Source of the DNA: Corynebacterium afermentans subsp. afermentans
GTDB lineage: Bacteria; Actinomycetota; Actinomycetes; Mycobacteriales; Mycobacteriaceae
Direction of reading: 5' to 3'
DNA length: 64,000 nucleotides
Assembly (NCBI RefSeq): GCF_030408355.1
Contig: NZ_CP046606.1
Location: forward strand, 1,736,001-1,800,000
The position numbers were made by a program, and so were the translations under genes. This document shows positions 54,238-63,044 of the stretch, piece by piece. A model generated the notes under the pieces. That model saw only the letters and a list, made by a program, of their open reading frames with translations. It searched no databases and was not told the origin of the DNA. Each line of letters opens with the position of its first letter. Positions within the stretch are counted from its first letter, which is position 1.

Positions 54238-57200
54238 TTGAGCACGCACCTGACCTCCCGCCGCCGCGGCACCTCCATCGCTGCCGCCGCACTTGCCCTT
54301 GCCACCGTTGCCCCGCTTACGCATGCGGTGGCCTCCCCCGACACCGCCCCAGAAGCTGAGGCTGTGACCAACAGCAGCCCGGCCGACTCGAAGTGGTCTG
54401 CCCCGGCTGGAACCATCGACGCAGACGCCATCAAAAACGGCTACGTCAACAGCGCTGCCGACCTCACTAACGCCGGGAGCCTGCTGTCCGGGCGCGTCGG
54501 CGTCATGGAGTCAACCGCGCCGTCGAGCATCAACGACTCCATGGGTCTCAACGGTGTCACCGTGTTCATGCAGTTCCGCGACTCCGACGGCACGCTTTCT
54601 CCCGTCTACGCAGCCCAGTCCCAGCCCCTTGCAGGGCAGGCCGCCGGCGCCTACGCCTTCGACCTGCGCATGCGCGACGCAAACGGCAACCTGGTCAAGG
54701 ATAAAAAGGGCAACTACGTCTCCTTCTACGACGCCAACGGCAAACCGCACCTGTTCAACGCCTCCGGCGTGGGCAACGGCCAGCAGGCGTACCGCCTGTG
54801 GGTGGCGGAAAAAGACCTGGTCAACCCGGAAACGGGCAACCAGTACGTCTACACCCGCCAATCCGGCGGCATCGTGCCCAACTCCTGGGTCGGCGTGGCA
54901 CCGGGCTCTGGCCAGTACCCCGCGGACGCGTCAGGCATGTTCCAGCTGGCTGGCCAGAATATCCAGCGCACCGGCATTTTCCTCACCGAGGTGGTAGACC
55001 CCGCCACAAGCTACATGTCCGCCCCCAGCGTCAAGGTTGATCCCCTCGGCCCGCTGAACAACCCGGCGACTACCCTGCAGGTGACCGATACGATCTCCGG
55101 CTTTGTGTGGATGGACACGCTCAAGGGCGACCGCCAGGTCGGCCCGCCCACCCGCAACACGGGCGACGGCGACACCAACCTCGAGGGTTACAACGTCTTC
55201 GCTTCGGTGCTGACCCCCGAAGCCCAAAAGCGCGTCGAGGCCATTGAAAAAGATTCCAAGATCACGCTGGCGCAGCGAGCGGGCGCTATCAAGGCCATGC
55301 TCGAGGAAATGCGGGCTGCCGGCAACGAACCGATCGCGGTGACCGTCACCGGAAAGACCGACGAAAACGGCCAGTACACCCTGCGCACCGACTACAAGGA
55401 ACTCTCCGGCAACTCGCGCATGTACATGTGGGTCACGGACCAGAACGGCCAGCAGGTCAACGCGTACTCACCTTTCCCTACCCCGGTGTTCCAGAAGTAC
55501 AACGACAACGCCGGCGAGGCTCCCCGCCCCGCCGCGGCCATCGTGCCGGGCATGAACCCCGCGCCGGACAACTTCTACAACTTCGGCTTCGCGGTCGTGC
55601 CCTACGGGCCGGTGAAGTTGGACATTCCCAACTACGACCAGCTGCTGAACCCGTCGCCGCTGGACGGCACGGCGCAGCTCAATGTCACGGGCACGCTGCC
55701 GCCGGTGCCGGGCAACCGCATCGTCTGGCGCAACGAAACCACTGGCAAGGTGGTCAAGGAGTGCCCGGTGTCCTCGCTTTCGGACGCGAACGCATGCACC
55801 TTCCCGGTGTCTGCGGACCCCTCTGCTGCCGCCGGAACCGTGTACTCGGCAACCCTTTACAGTGGCATCGGCGACCTGCTCGCGTCTGACTCCTTCATCG
55901 TGGCCAAGGGGCAAAACGCGGTGAGCCAGCCTGCCTACCCCGCCATGGAAACCTTCCCCGGCAAGGCCGTCACACTGAACCAGACGGACACGTCCGTTCC
56001 GGAGGGCACAAAATTCAGCTACGGCACGCCTGTCGACGCCTCCGGTGCCCCCGTTTCCGGCTGGACCACGCTGGCAGCCTCAGGCGCGGGCACCGGCGGG
56101 TTCACCGCCACCCCGCCCGCTGGCACCGCGCCCGGCGAGTACACGATCCCCGTGCAGGTGGTTTACCCGGACGGCTCGCAGGAGACGGTCTTCGCCAAAG
56201 TCACCGTCACACCGACCCCGCAGGCGGAGGAGTTCACCCCGCAGGGCCAAACCACCGAGGCCGTCGTGGGAACCTCTGTACCGGAGGCGCGCTCCGCCAT
56301 CGCCAACGTGGTGGACCTGCCGGCGGACGCAACCTACAGCTGGGAAACGCCGCCGTCCACCGACAAGGAGGGCGACTTCCCCGCAGTGGTCCTGGTGACC
56401 TACCCCGACGGCTCGGTAGACCGCGTGGAGGTGACGGTGCGCATCACCCCGGCACCCACAAAGCCGCTGAACCAGACCAACGACCCGGCTGGTCAGGACC
56501 AGACGGTCAACCTGGGCGATACGCCGACCGCGCGCGCCTCTATCGCCAACGCCGACGACATGCCGGCCGGCACATTTTTCGCCTTCGAAACTCCGGTGGA
56601 TACCTCAACGTCCGGCGCGAAGCCGGCCGTTGTTCTGGTCACCTACCCCGACGACACCGTGGACCGGGTAGAGGTGACGGTGCACGTGCGCACCCAGGCG
56701 GAGCAGTTCGACTCGTCCGGGCAGCCGCAGACGGTGGACAATGGTGCTGAGGTGGACCCGAAGGCGTCGATAAGCAACGCAAGCGAGCTGCCGGAAGGCA
56801 CGACCTTCGAGTTCGAGGACACCCCGGATACCTCCACGCCGGGCACGAAGGACGCCGTGGTTGTTGTCACCTACCCGGACGGCACTGAGGACCGCGTCCA
56901 GGTGCAGGTGACGGTGACCCCGCAAAACGAGCAGTACGCGCCGCAGCCGGCGGTGCAGGTGGTGGATCAAGACACGACGCTCGACCCGGAGCTGTCCCTG
57001 CTGCCGAGCCAGCAGCTTCCCGACGGCACCCGCTTCGAGTGGGCCACCACTCCGGACACCTCCTCGCCAGGCACGAAGGACGGCGTGGTGCGCGTGACGT
57101 ACCCGGACGGCACCACCGAGGACATCAAGGTGCAGGTGGAAGTGCGCACCCAGGCCGACCAGTACGCTCCGGTGGCGAAAACGCAGACCGTCGACAACGG

Positions 57201-60200
57201 TGCCACGCCGAAGGCGCAAGACTCCATCGCCGATACCGCATCGTTGCCGAAGGGCACCACGTTCGAATGGGAGGAAGCACCCGACACCTCCTCGCCGGGG
57301 TCGAAGGACGCCGTTGTGGTGGTCACCTACCCGGACGGCTCCACGGAGAAGGTGCCGGTGAGCGTTGTTGTGCGCTCGCAGGCCGACACGTTCTCCCCTG
57401 AAGGCCAGGATCAGACCGTGGACTACGGCACCGACGCCGACCCGAAGGACTCGATCGCAAACGCCGGCGACCTGCCGGAAGGGACAAAGTTCGCCTTCGA
57501 GGTGCCGCCGGCGGGCGCGCAGCCTGGCACCCACTCCACCAACGTCATCATCACCTACCCCGACGGCACCGTGGACACGGTTGCCGTGAAGGTGACCGTG
57601 CGGCCCTTGTCGGACTCGGCCGACCCGCAGGGCGCCGACGTCACCGCCGACATCGGAGACCACGTCACGGCAGAAGACCTGCTGGCCAACGAGGACACGC
57701 TGCCGGAAGGCACCACGCTCGCGCTGGAGAACCCGGTGGACACCTCGAAGCCAGGCAAGCAAGAGGTCACCGTGGTTGTCACCTACCCGGACGGCTCCAC
57801 CGAAAAGGTCACCACAACCGTCACGGTGCGCCCGCAGGCGGACACCAACTCCCCCGCTGGCCAGGACATCGACGTGGTCGAAGGCGCCGAGGCGTACCCC
57901 GAGTCGGCGATCACCAACATCGGCGACCTGCCCGCCGGCACCACCTTTACCTGGGCCACCGAGCCGGACACCAGCGCAACCGGCACCCAGGACGCGGTCG
58001 TGCGCGTGACCTACCCGGACGGCTCCACCGATGACGTGCCGGTGCAGGTCAAGGTGACGCCAAAGCCGGCAGAGCCGATGAACACGACCAACGATCCGGC
58101 CGGCCAGGACGTCACCGTCCAGGCCACCAGCGCGCTGAACGCCCGCGATGCCGTGGCAGACGCGGACTCGCTGCCGACTGGCACGCACTTCGAGTTTGTC
58201 AACCCGCCGTCGACGGACAAGCCCGGCACGTTCGACAACGTCGAGGTACGCGTGGTGTACCCGGACGACACGGTCGACACCATCACCGTGACGGTCACCG
58301 TCACCCCGCTTGCGGACGACTACGCTCCCGCCGCCGCGGAACAGACCGTGGACAACGGCGCCACCCCGGACGCCGCCGCATCCATCGGCAACCTTTCGGA
58401 CCTGCCGGCCGGCACGAAGGTGGAATGGGACAGCACGCCTGACACCTCCTCCCCCGGCGACAAGACCGGCACCGTGAAGGTGACCTACCCCGACGGCTCC
58501 ACCGACACCGTCGAGGTCACCGTCACCGTGCGGCCGCAGGCCGACACCTCCACCCCCACGCCCAAGGTGCGCACCGTGGAAAACGGCGCCAAGGACCTGC
58601 GCCCGGAGGACTCCATCGCCAACACAGACGACCTGCCCGGCGCCACCTACACCTGGCAGACGCCACCGGACACCAGCCAGACCGGCGTCCAGGACGTCTC
58701 CATCACCGTCACCTACCCGGACGGCTCCTCCGAGGAGGTCACAACCCAGATCGTTGTGAGCCCGCTTGCGGACGCGAACGAGCCGACTGGCCAGCCGCAG
58801 ACGGTGGATAGGGATGCTGCGGTGGACCCGAAGGCGTCGATAAGCAACGCAAACGACCTGCCCGAAGGCACCACCTTCACCTTCGAATCTCCCGTGGACA
58901 CCGCGACCTCCGGTGCCAAGGACGCAGTGGTGCTGGTGACCTACCCGGACGGCTCCGTCGACCGCGTCAGCGTGCAGGTCGACGTACGCACCGACGAGCA
59001 GTACTACGCCCCCGCCGGCAGGACCCAGACCGTCAACATCGGCGAAGACCCCGCGCCCGCCGCCTCCATTGTGCACCCGGATTCGCTACCGGTGGGCACC
59101 AAGTTGACGTGGGAGAGCGCACCGGATACCTCGAGCAGCGGTGTGAAGGACGCCGTGGTGCGCGTGGAGTACCCCGACGGGACCAGCGAAACCGTGAGCG
59201 TGACCGTTAGCGTCCGCTCCAACGAGCAGCAGTACACCCCGCACGCGGGGCTGCAGGTGGTGGACAAGGGCGCGCAGCCGCAGGCCGCCGACTCCGTGGA
59301 CAACGCCAACGAGCTGCCGGACGGCACCGAGTTCACCTGGGTGTCCACGCCCGACACCTCCTCGCCTGGACAGAAAACAGGCGAGGTGCTGGTGACCTAT
59401 CCCGACGGCACCACGGAGACCCTCACGGTTGTGGTGCAGGTGCGCGACGACGCCGAGATGCACGATCCCACCGCCGCCGACCAGGTGGTGAACCAGGGCG
59501 AGGCCGCCGACCCGCGCGCGTCGGTGTCCGGCGACCTGCCGGACGGCACGAACCTCACCTGGGAGCAGCCGGTGGACACCTCCACATCCGGCGTCAAGGA
59601 CGCCGTTGTCGTGGTGACCTACCCGGACGGCTCCGTCGACCGCGTGCCGGCGAAGGTCATCGTGCGCACCCACACCGACCAGCACGACGCTGCCGGCCAG
59701 GACATCACCGCTGTCGAGGGCGTCGACGCGCCGCCGGCGCGCACGGCCATCGCCAACGTGGCGGAGCTGCCGGCCGATGCCGTCTACACGTGGTCGGTCG
59801 CGCCGGATACCTCTGCAACCGGCGACGTCCCGGCCGTCGTGCTGGTGACCTACCCGGACGGCACGGTGGATCGCGTCCCGGTCACCGTCCACGTTGTCGC
59901 GGCACCGAAGACCCCGATGAACGAGCAGCACACCCCGAGCGCTGGCGAGCAGACCGTCAACGTCGGCGACAGCGTCGTGCCTCGCGCTTCCGTTGGCAAC
60001 GTCGACGACCTGCCGGCCGGCACCCACTTCGAGTTCACCCAGCCAGTGGACACCTCTACCCCGGGCAATAAGGACGCCGAGGTCCTGGTGACCTACCCGG
60101 ACGGCACGACCGACACTGTGAAGGTCACTGTTGCCGTGCGCTCCCAGGCCGACCAGTTCTCCCCGGAGGGCCAGCCGCAGAGCACCAACCACGGGCAAGT

Positions 60201-62982
60201 GCCGGCGGCCACCGGCTCGATTGCCAACGTCTCCGAGCTGCCTGCCGGCACCACGGTGACCTGGAAGACCGAGCCTGACGTCTCCGCCCCGGGCGACAAG
60301 GACGCCGAAGTGCTGGTGACCTACCCCGACGGTTCCACTGAGACCGTGAAGGTAAAAGTCAGCGTCCGCGAGCAGTCCCAGCAGTTCAACCCGGTCGGCC
60401 AAGACCAATCTGTTCAGCAGGGCGATGCCCCTGAGGCGTCCGCGTCTATTGCCAACCCGGAGCTGCTCCCCGAGGGCACCACGATTACTTGGGAGGACGC
60501 CCCGGACACCTCTACCCCGGGCACGAAGGACGCGACGGTGGTGGTGACCTACCCGGACGGCACCACGGACAAGGTCAACGTCCAAGTTGCCGTCGGTTCC
60601 ATGGCCGACCAACACGACCCGGTTGGAAAGGATCAGAGCGTCACCAGCGACGATGTGCCGCAGGCCGGAAACTCCGTGGCGAACGTGGCCGACCTTCCCG
60701 CGGGGACCACATTCGGTTGGGAAACTGCCCCGGACACCTCTACTCCGGGCGCAAAGGAAGCCACGGTGGTGGTGACCTACCCGGACGGCTCCACGGACAC
60801 CGTGGAGGTCACCGTTGACGTGGCGAGCCAGGCCGACACACACGACCCGCAGGGCCAGGGCATCCAGGCCGTGGAGGACACGCCTGCGCCGAACGCCGCC
60901 ACCGCTATCGCCAACGCGTCCGACCTGCCGGCCGGCACCACCATCACCTGGGACAGCGAGCCCGACACCTCCAAACCTGGCACCACTGCCGCGACTGTGG
61001 TGGTGACCTACCCGGACAAGACCGAGGACCGGGTGCCGGTGGAGGTCACCGTCATCGAGGCCCCCGCGACCCCGATGAACGAGTCCCACCAGCCTGTCAC
61101 CCGCCCGGTGTTTACGCAGCAGCTTGTCGACGCCCCTTCGGCCACCACCGCCGTCGTCAACGCCGACACCTTCCCGCCGGGCACCCACATCGAGTGGACC
61201 ACCGAGCCGGACACCTCCGTGCCCGGCGAGCAGACAGCGTCGATCACCGTGACCTACCCGGACGGCACCAAGGACGTCGTGGAGACCACCCTGACCGTGG
61301 GTGAATCGCTGTCCACCACACACACCCCGTTCTGGGACCAGACCCACGCCCAGCCGGGCGCCAAGGTGACCCTGCCGCAGGTCGGCGACCACTCCATGCC
61401 GGAGGGCACCACCTTCACCGTGGATAACCCGGAGTTCGTCATCGCCGACGACGGCACCGCCTACGTCACTCTGCCTGCGGATGCGGCACCGGGCGATGTC
61501 TTTACCACCACCGTGACCATCCGCTACCCGGACGGCTCGTACGAGACGGAGGAGATCCGGGTCACCGCCGAGCTGCCCTACAACCCGGGCTACGGCGACC
61601 CCGTCACCGCCGCGCTCGGCGGTTCCGGCACGGCGCTTCTGACCTTCGATGTCGCTCCGGATGTCTCCGAGGCGCACATCACCGCAACGCACGACCACAA
61701 CGGGCTATGGCAGATCTCCGACCCGGATGCCCGCGGCAACATCACCGCAGTGGGTCCGACGCTGGAGGCGCTGGCGAAGTTGTACACCGGCAAGGAGTCG
61801 GTCGCGGAGCTCGCGTCGCTTTTCGACGCCTCCGCCGACGTCACCGTCACCTACCGCCCAGGCGTGCCCGCTGACGAGGACGTCACCGCCCGGTTCACTC
61901 TCGTGGCGGTCGACGGCACGCCGATGGCGCAGGTGTCCGACTGGGACGGCGACGGTGTGTCCAACGAGGACGAGGTGAACAAGGGCACCAACCCGTTCGA
62001 CCCGGCGTCTGTGCCGGCCGAGCCCGCTCCCGAAGCGCCCACCGACGTCTACCCGCCGGAGGTCAGCGTCACCCCGGGTGGCACCACTGAAATCCCGGCG
62101 CCGGCACTGCCGGATGATGCCACCGTCACTCCGGCGCCCAGCGTGCCCGACTGGGTCGAGGTCAAACCCGACGGCAACGTCATCGTCACCCCGCCGGAAG
62201 ACGTCAAGCCGGGCACCTACCCCGTCGAGGTCGAAATCACCCGCCCCGACAAGGACCCGAGCAAGGCCACCATCGACGTCACCGTCACCGCTCCCGAAGC
62301 GCCCACCGACGTCTACCCGCCGGAGGTCAGCGTCACCCCGGGCGGCACCACCGAGATCCCGGCACCGGCACTGCCTGACGACGCCACCGTCACCCCGGCG
62401 CCCAGCGTGCCCGACTGGGTCGAGGTCAAACCCGACGGCAACGTCATCGTCACCCCGCCGCAAGACGTCACCCCGGGCACCTACCCCGTCGAGGTCGAAA
62501 TCACCCGCCCCGACAAGGACCCGAGCAAGGCCACCATCGACGTCACCGTCACCGAGCCCGCTCCGGTGCCCGAAAAGCCCACCGACCCGGCCCCTGCGCC
62601 GTCTGGTTCCTCGGCGCTGACGGATGAGGAGCGCGGTCGCTGCATCGCCACCGGTGTCGGATTCGGGCTGCCGCTGCTCGCGCTGATCCCGATCGCGATT
62701 GGCTCGCAGGTCAACCTGCCGTGGGTCGACGAGTTCTCGCAGCAAGCGCACTCGGCACTGCAGGACTTCAACACCCAGCTGCAGCAGAAGACGGGCCTGT
62801 ACAACCCGGATGTTGCGCAACAGGTGGACAGCATCAACCGCCAGTTGCAGGCGTTCGGCCGCGAGCACGGCACGTTGATCGGCGGCGCTGGCGCGGTTGC
62901 CGTGGCAGCACTCGTTGTCACGCTGCTGTGGAAGAACTGCACCCCGGGCGAGCAGCTGAGCTCTGACTCGAGCAGCGAGTAG
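54238..62982 (+). CDS. giant YPDG/Rib-like repeat surface protein (2914 aa)
   Basis: Secreted adhesin-like protein. Signal peptide about 1-34 (THLTSRRRGTSIAAAALA). An N-terminal region (about 45-570) includes an SdrD-B-like segment (about 285-400: GFVWMDTLKGDRQVG ... GKTDENGQYTLRTD). Then come 24 tandem beta-sandwich repeats of about 76-85 residues (about 575-2450), each ending in V-T-YPDG-S/T. A calcium-binding-type DWDGDGVSNEDEVNKGTNP (about 2568-2586) and two near-identical 88-residue repeats (62029-62556) follow. A helical end has two hydrophobic segments (about 2800-2822 and 2879-2900) and the tail SSDSSSE. No LPXTG sorting motif is present, so it would be held by its C-terminal helices. 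The TTG start has GGAAGG 7 nt upstream. Likely roles are adhesion or cell-cell contact with a length-variable stalk. It interrupts the comEC-holA order, suggesting insertion. Confidence 0.9.
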   Translation: MSTHLTSRRRGTSIAAAALALATVAPLTHAVASPDTAPEAEAVTNSSPADSKWSAPAGTIDADAIKNGYVNSAADLTNAGSLLSGRVGVMESTAPSSINDSMGLNGVTVFMQFRDSDGTLSPVYAAQSQPLAGQAAGAYAFDLRMRDANGNLVKDKKGNYVSFYDANGKPHLFNASGVGNGQQAYRLWVAEKDLVNPETGNQYVYTRQSGGIVPNSWVGVAPGSGQYPADASGMFQLAGQNIQRTGIFLTEVVDPATSYMSAPSVKVDPLGPLNNPATTLQVTDTISGFVWMDTLKGDRQVGPPTRNTGDGDTNLEGYNVFASVLTPEAQKRVEAIEKDSKITLAQRAGAIKAMLEEMRAAGNEPIAVTVTGKTDENGQYTLRTDYKELSGNSRMYMWVTDQNGQQVNAYSPFPTPVFQKYNDNAGEAPRPAAAIVPGMNPAPDNFYNFGFAVVPYGPVKLDIPNYDQLLNPSPLDGTAQLNVTGTLPPVPGNRIVWRNETTGKVVKECPVSSLSDANACTFPVSADPSAAAGTVYSATLYSGIGDLLASDSFIVAKGQNAVSQPAYPAMETFPGKAVTLNQTDTSVPEGTKFSYGTPVDASGAPVSGWTTLAASGAGTGGFTATPPAGTAPGEYTIPVQVVYPDGSQETVFAKVTVTPTPQAEEFTPQGQTTEAVVGTSVPEARSAIANVVDLPADATYSWETPPSTDKEGDFPAVVLVTYPDGSVDRVEVTVRITPAPTKPLNQTNDPAGQDQTVNLGDTPTARASIANADDMPAGTFFAFETPVDTSTSGAKPAVVLVTYPDDTVDRVEVTVHVRTQAEQFDSSGQPQTVDNGAEVDPKASISNASELPEGTTFEFEDTPDTSTPGTKDAVVVVTYPDGTEDRVQVQVTVTPQNEQYAPQPAVQVVDQDTTLDPELSLLPSQQLPDGTRFEWATTPDTSSPGTKDGVVRVTYPDGTTEDIKVQVEVRTQADQYAPVAKTQTVDNGATPKAQDSIADTASLPKGTTFEWEEAPDTSSPGSKDAVVVVTYPDGSTEKVPVSVVVRSQADTFSPEGQDQTVDYGTDADPKDSIANAGDLPEGTKFAFEVPPAGAQPGTHSTNVIITYPDGTVDTVAVKVTVRPLSDSADPQGADVTADIGDHVTAEDLLANEDTLPEGTTLALENPVDTSKPGKQEVTVVVTYPDGSTEKVTTTVTVRPQADTNSPAGQDIDVVEGAEAYPESAITNIGDLPAGTTFTWATEPDTSATGTQDAVVRVTYPDGSTDDVPVQVKVTPKPAEPMNTTNDPAGQDVTVQATSALNARDAVADADSLPTGTHFEFVNPPSTDKPGTFDNVEVRVVYPDDTVDTITVTVTVTPLADDYAPAAAEQTVDNGATPDAAASIGNLSDLPAGTKVEWDSTPDTSSPGDKTGTVKVTYPDGSTDTVEVTVTVRPQADTSTPTPKVRTVENGAKDLRPEDSIANTDDLPGATYTWQTPPDTSQTGVQDVSITVTYPDGSSEEVTTQIVVSPLADANEPTGQPQTVDRDAAVDPKASISNANDLPEGTTFTFESPVDTATSGAKDAVVLVTYPDGSVDRVSVQVDVRTDEQYYAPAGRTQTVNIGEDPAPAASIVHPDSLPVGTKLTWESAPDTSSSGVKDAVVRVEYPDGTSETVSVTVSVRSNEQQYTPHAGLQVVDKGAQPQAADSVDNANELPDGTEFTWVSTPDTSSPGQKTGEVLVTYPDGTTETLTVVVQVRDDAEMHDPTAADQVVNQGEAADPRASVSGDLPDGTNLTWEQPVDTSTSGVKDAVVVVTYPDGSVDRVPAKVIVRTHTDQHDAAGQDITAVEGVDAPPARTAIANVAELPADAVYTWSVAPDTSATGDVPAVVLVTYPDGTVDRVPVTVHVVAAPKTPMNEQHTPSAGEQTVNVGDSVVPRASVGNVDDLPAGTHFEFTQPVDTSTPGNKDAEVLVTYPDGTTDTVKVTVAVRSQADQFSPEGQPQSTNHGQVPAATGSIANVSELPAGTTVTWKTEPDVSAPGDKDAEVLVTYPDGSTETVKVKVSVREQSQQFNPVGQDQSVQQGDAPEASASIANPELLPEGTTITWEDAPDTSTPGTKDATVVVTYPDGTTDKVNVQVAVGSMADQHDPVGKDQSVTSDDVPQAGNSVANVADLPAGTTFGWETAPDTSTPGAKEATVVVTYPDGSTDTVEVTVDVASQADTHDPQGQGIQAVEDTPAPNAATAIANASDLPAGTTITWDSEPDTSKPGTTAATVVVTYPDKTEDRVPVEVTVIEAPATPMNESHQPVTRPVFTQQLVDAPSATTAVVNADTFPPGTHIEWTTEPDTSVPGEQTASITVTYPDGTKDVVETTLTVGESLSTTHTPFWDQTHAQPGAKVTLPQVGDHSMPEGTTFTVDNPEFVIADDGTAYVTLPADAAPGDVFTTTVTIRYPDGSYETEEIRVTAELPYNPGYGDPVTAALGGSGTALLTFDVAPDVSEAHITATHDHNGLWQISDPDARGNITAVGPTLEALAKLYTGKESVAELASLFDASADVTVTYRPGVPADEDVTARFTLVAVDGTPMAQVSDWDGDGVSNEDEVNKGTNPFDPASVPAEPAPEAPTDVYPPEVSVTPGGTTEIPAPALPDDATVTPAPSVPDWVEVKPDGNVIVTPPEDVKPGTYPVEVEITRPDKDPSKATIDVTVTAPEAPTDVYPPEVSVTPGGTTEIPAPALPDDATVTPAPSVPDWVEVKPDGNVIVTPPQDVTPGTYPVEVEITRPDKDPSKATIDVTVTEPAPVPEKPTDPAPAPSGSSALTDEERGRCIATGVGFGLPLLALIPIAIGSQVNLPWVDEFSQQAHSALQDFNTQLQQKTGLYNPDVAQQVDSINRQLQAFGREHGTLIGGAGAVAVAALVVTLLWKNCTPGEQLSSDSSSE
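62029..62556 (+). repeat. tandem 264-bp duplication inside the surface-protein gene
   Basis: Copies at 62029-62292 and 62293-62556 differ at only a few bases. They encode two 88-residue units that begin PEAPTDVYPPEVSV. The near-identity at DNA level points to a recent in-frame duplication. Confidence 0.85.
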
Positions 62983-62996
62983 GCCTCGCTGAGCCC

Positions 62997-63044
62997 AAAA
63001 GGCACCTGATCGGTGGCGTTTGCCCGCCGGTCAGGTGCCTTTTC
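62997..63044. terminator. bidirectional terminator between surface-protein gene and comEC
   Basis: A 13-bp stem (AAAAGGCACCTGA / TCAGGTGCCTTTT) has A-rich and T-rich ends, so it can stop transcripts on both strands. The right arm contains the comEC stop codon. Confidence 0.85.

Noticed and set aside
56200..61600. A CRISPR-like or satellite repeat array
   Set aside because: The period of about 230-260 bp is coding, the units are diverged, and each encodes a full beta-sandwich repeat within one open frame.
59086..61698. An 870-codon open frame on the minus strand opposite the repeat protein
   Set aside because: It is an antisense shadow of the high-GC, codon-biased repeat gene. Its translation is Arg/Gly/Val/His-rich with no domain, and similar long shadows lie opposite many other genes here.
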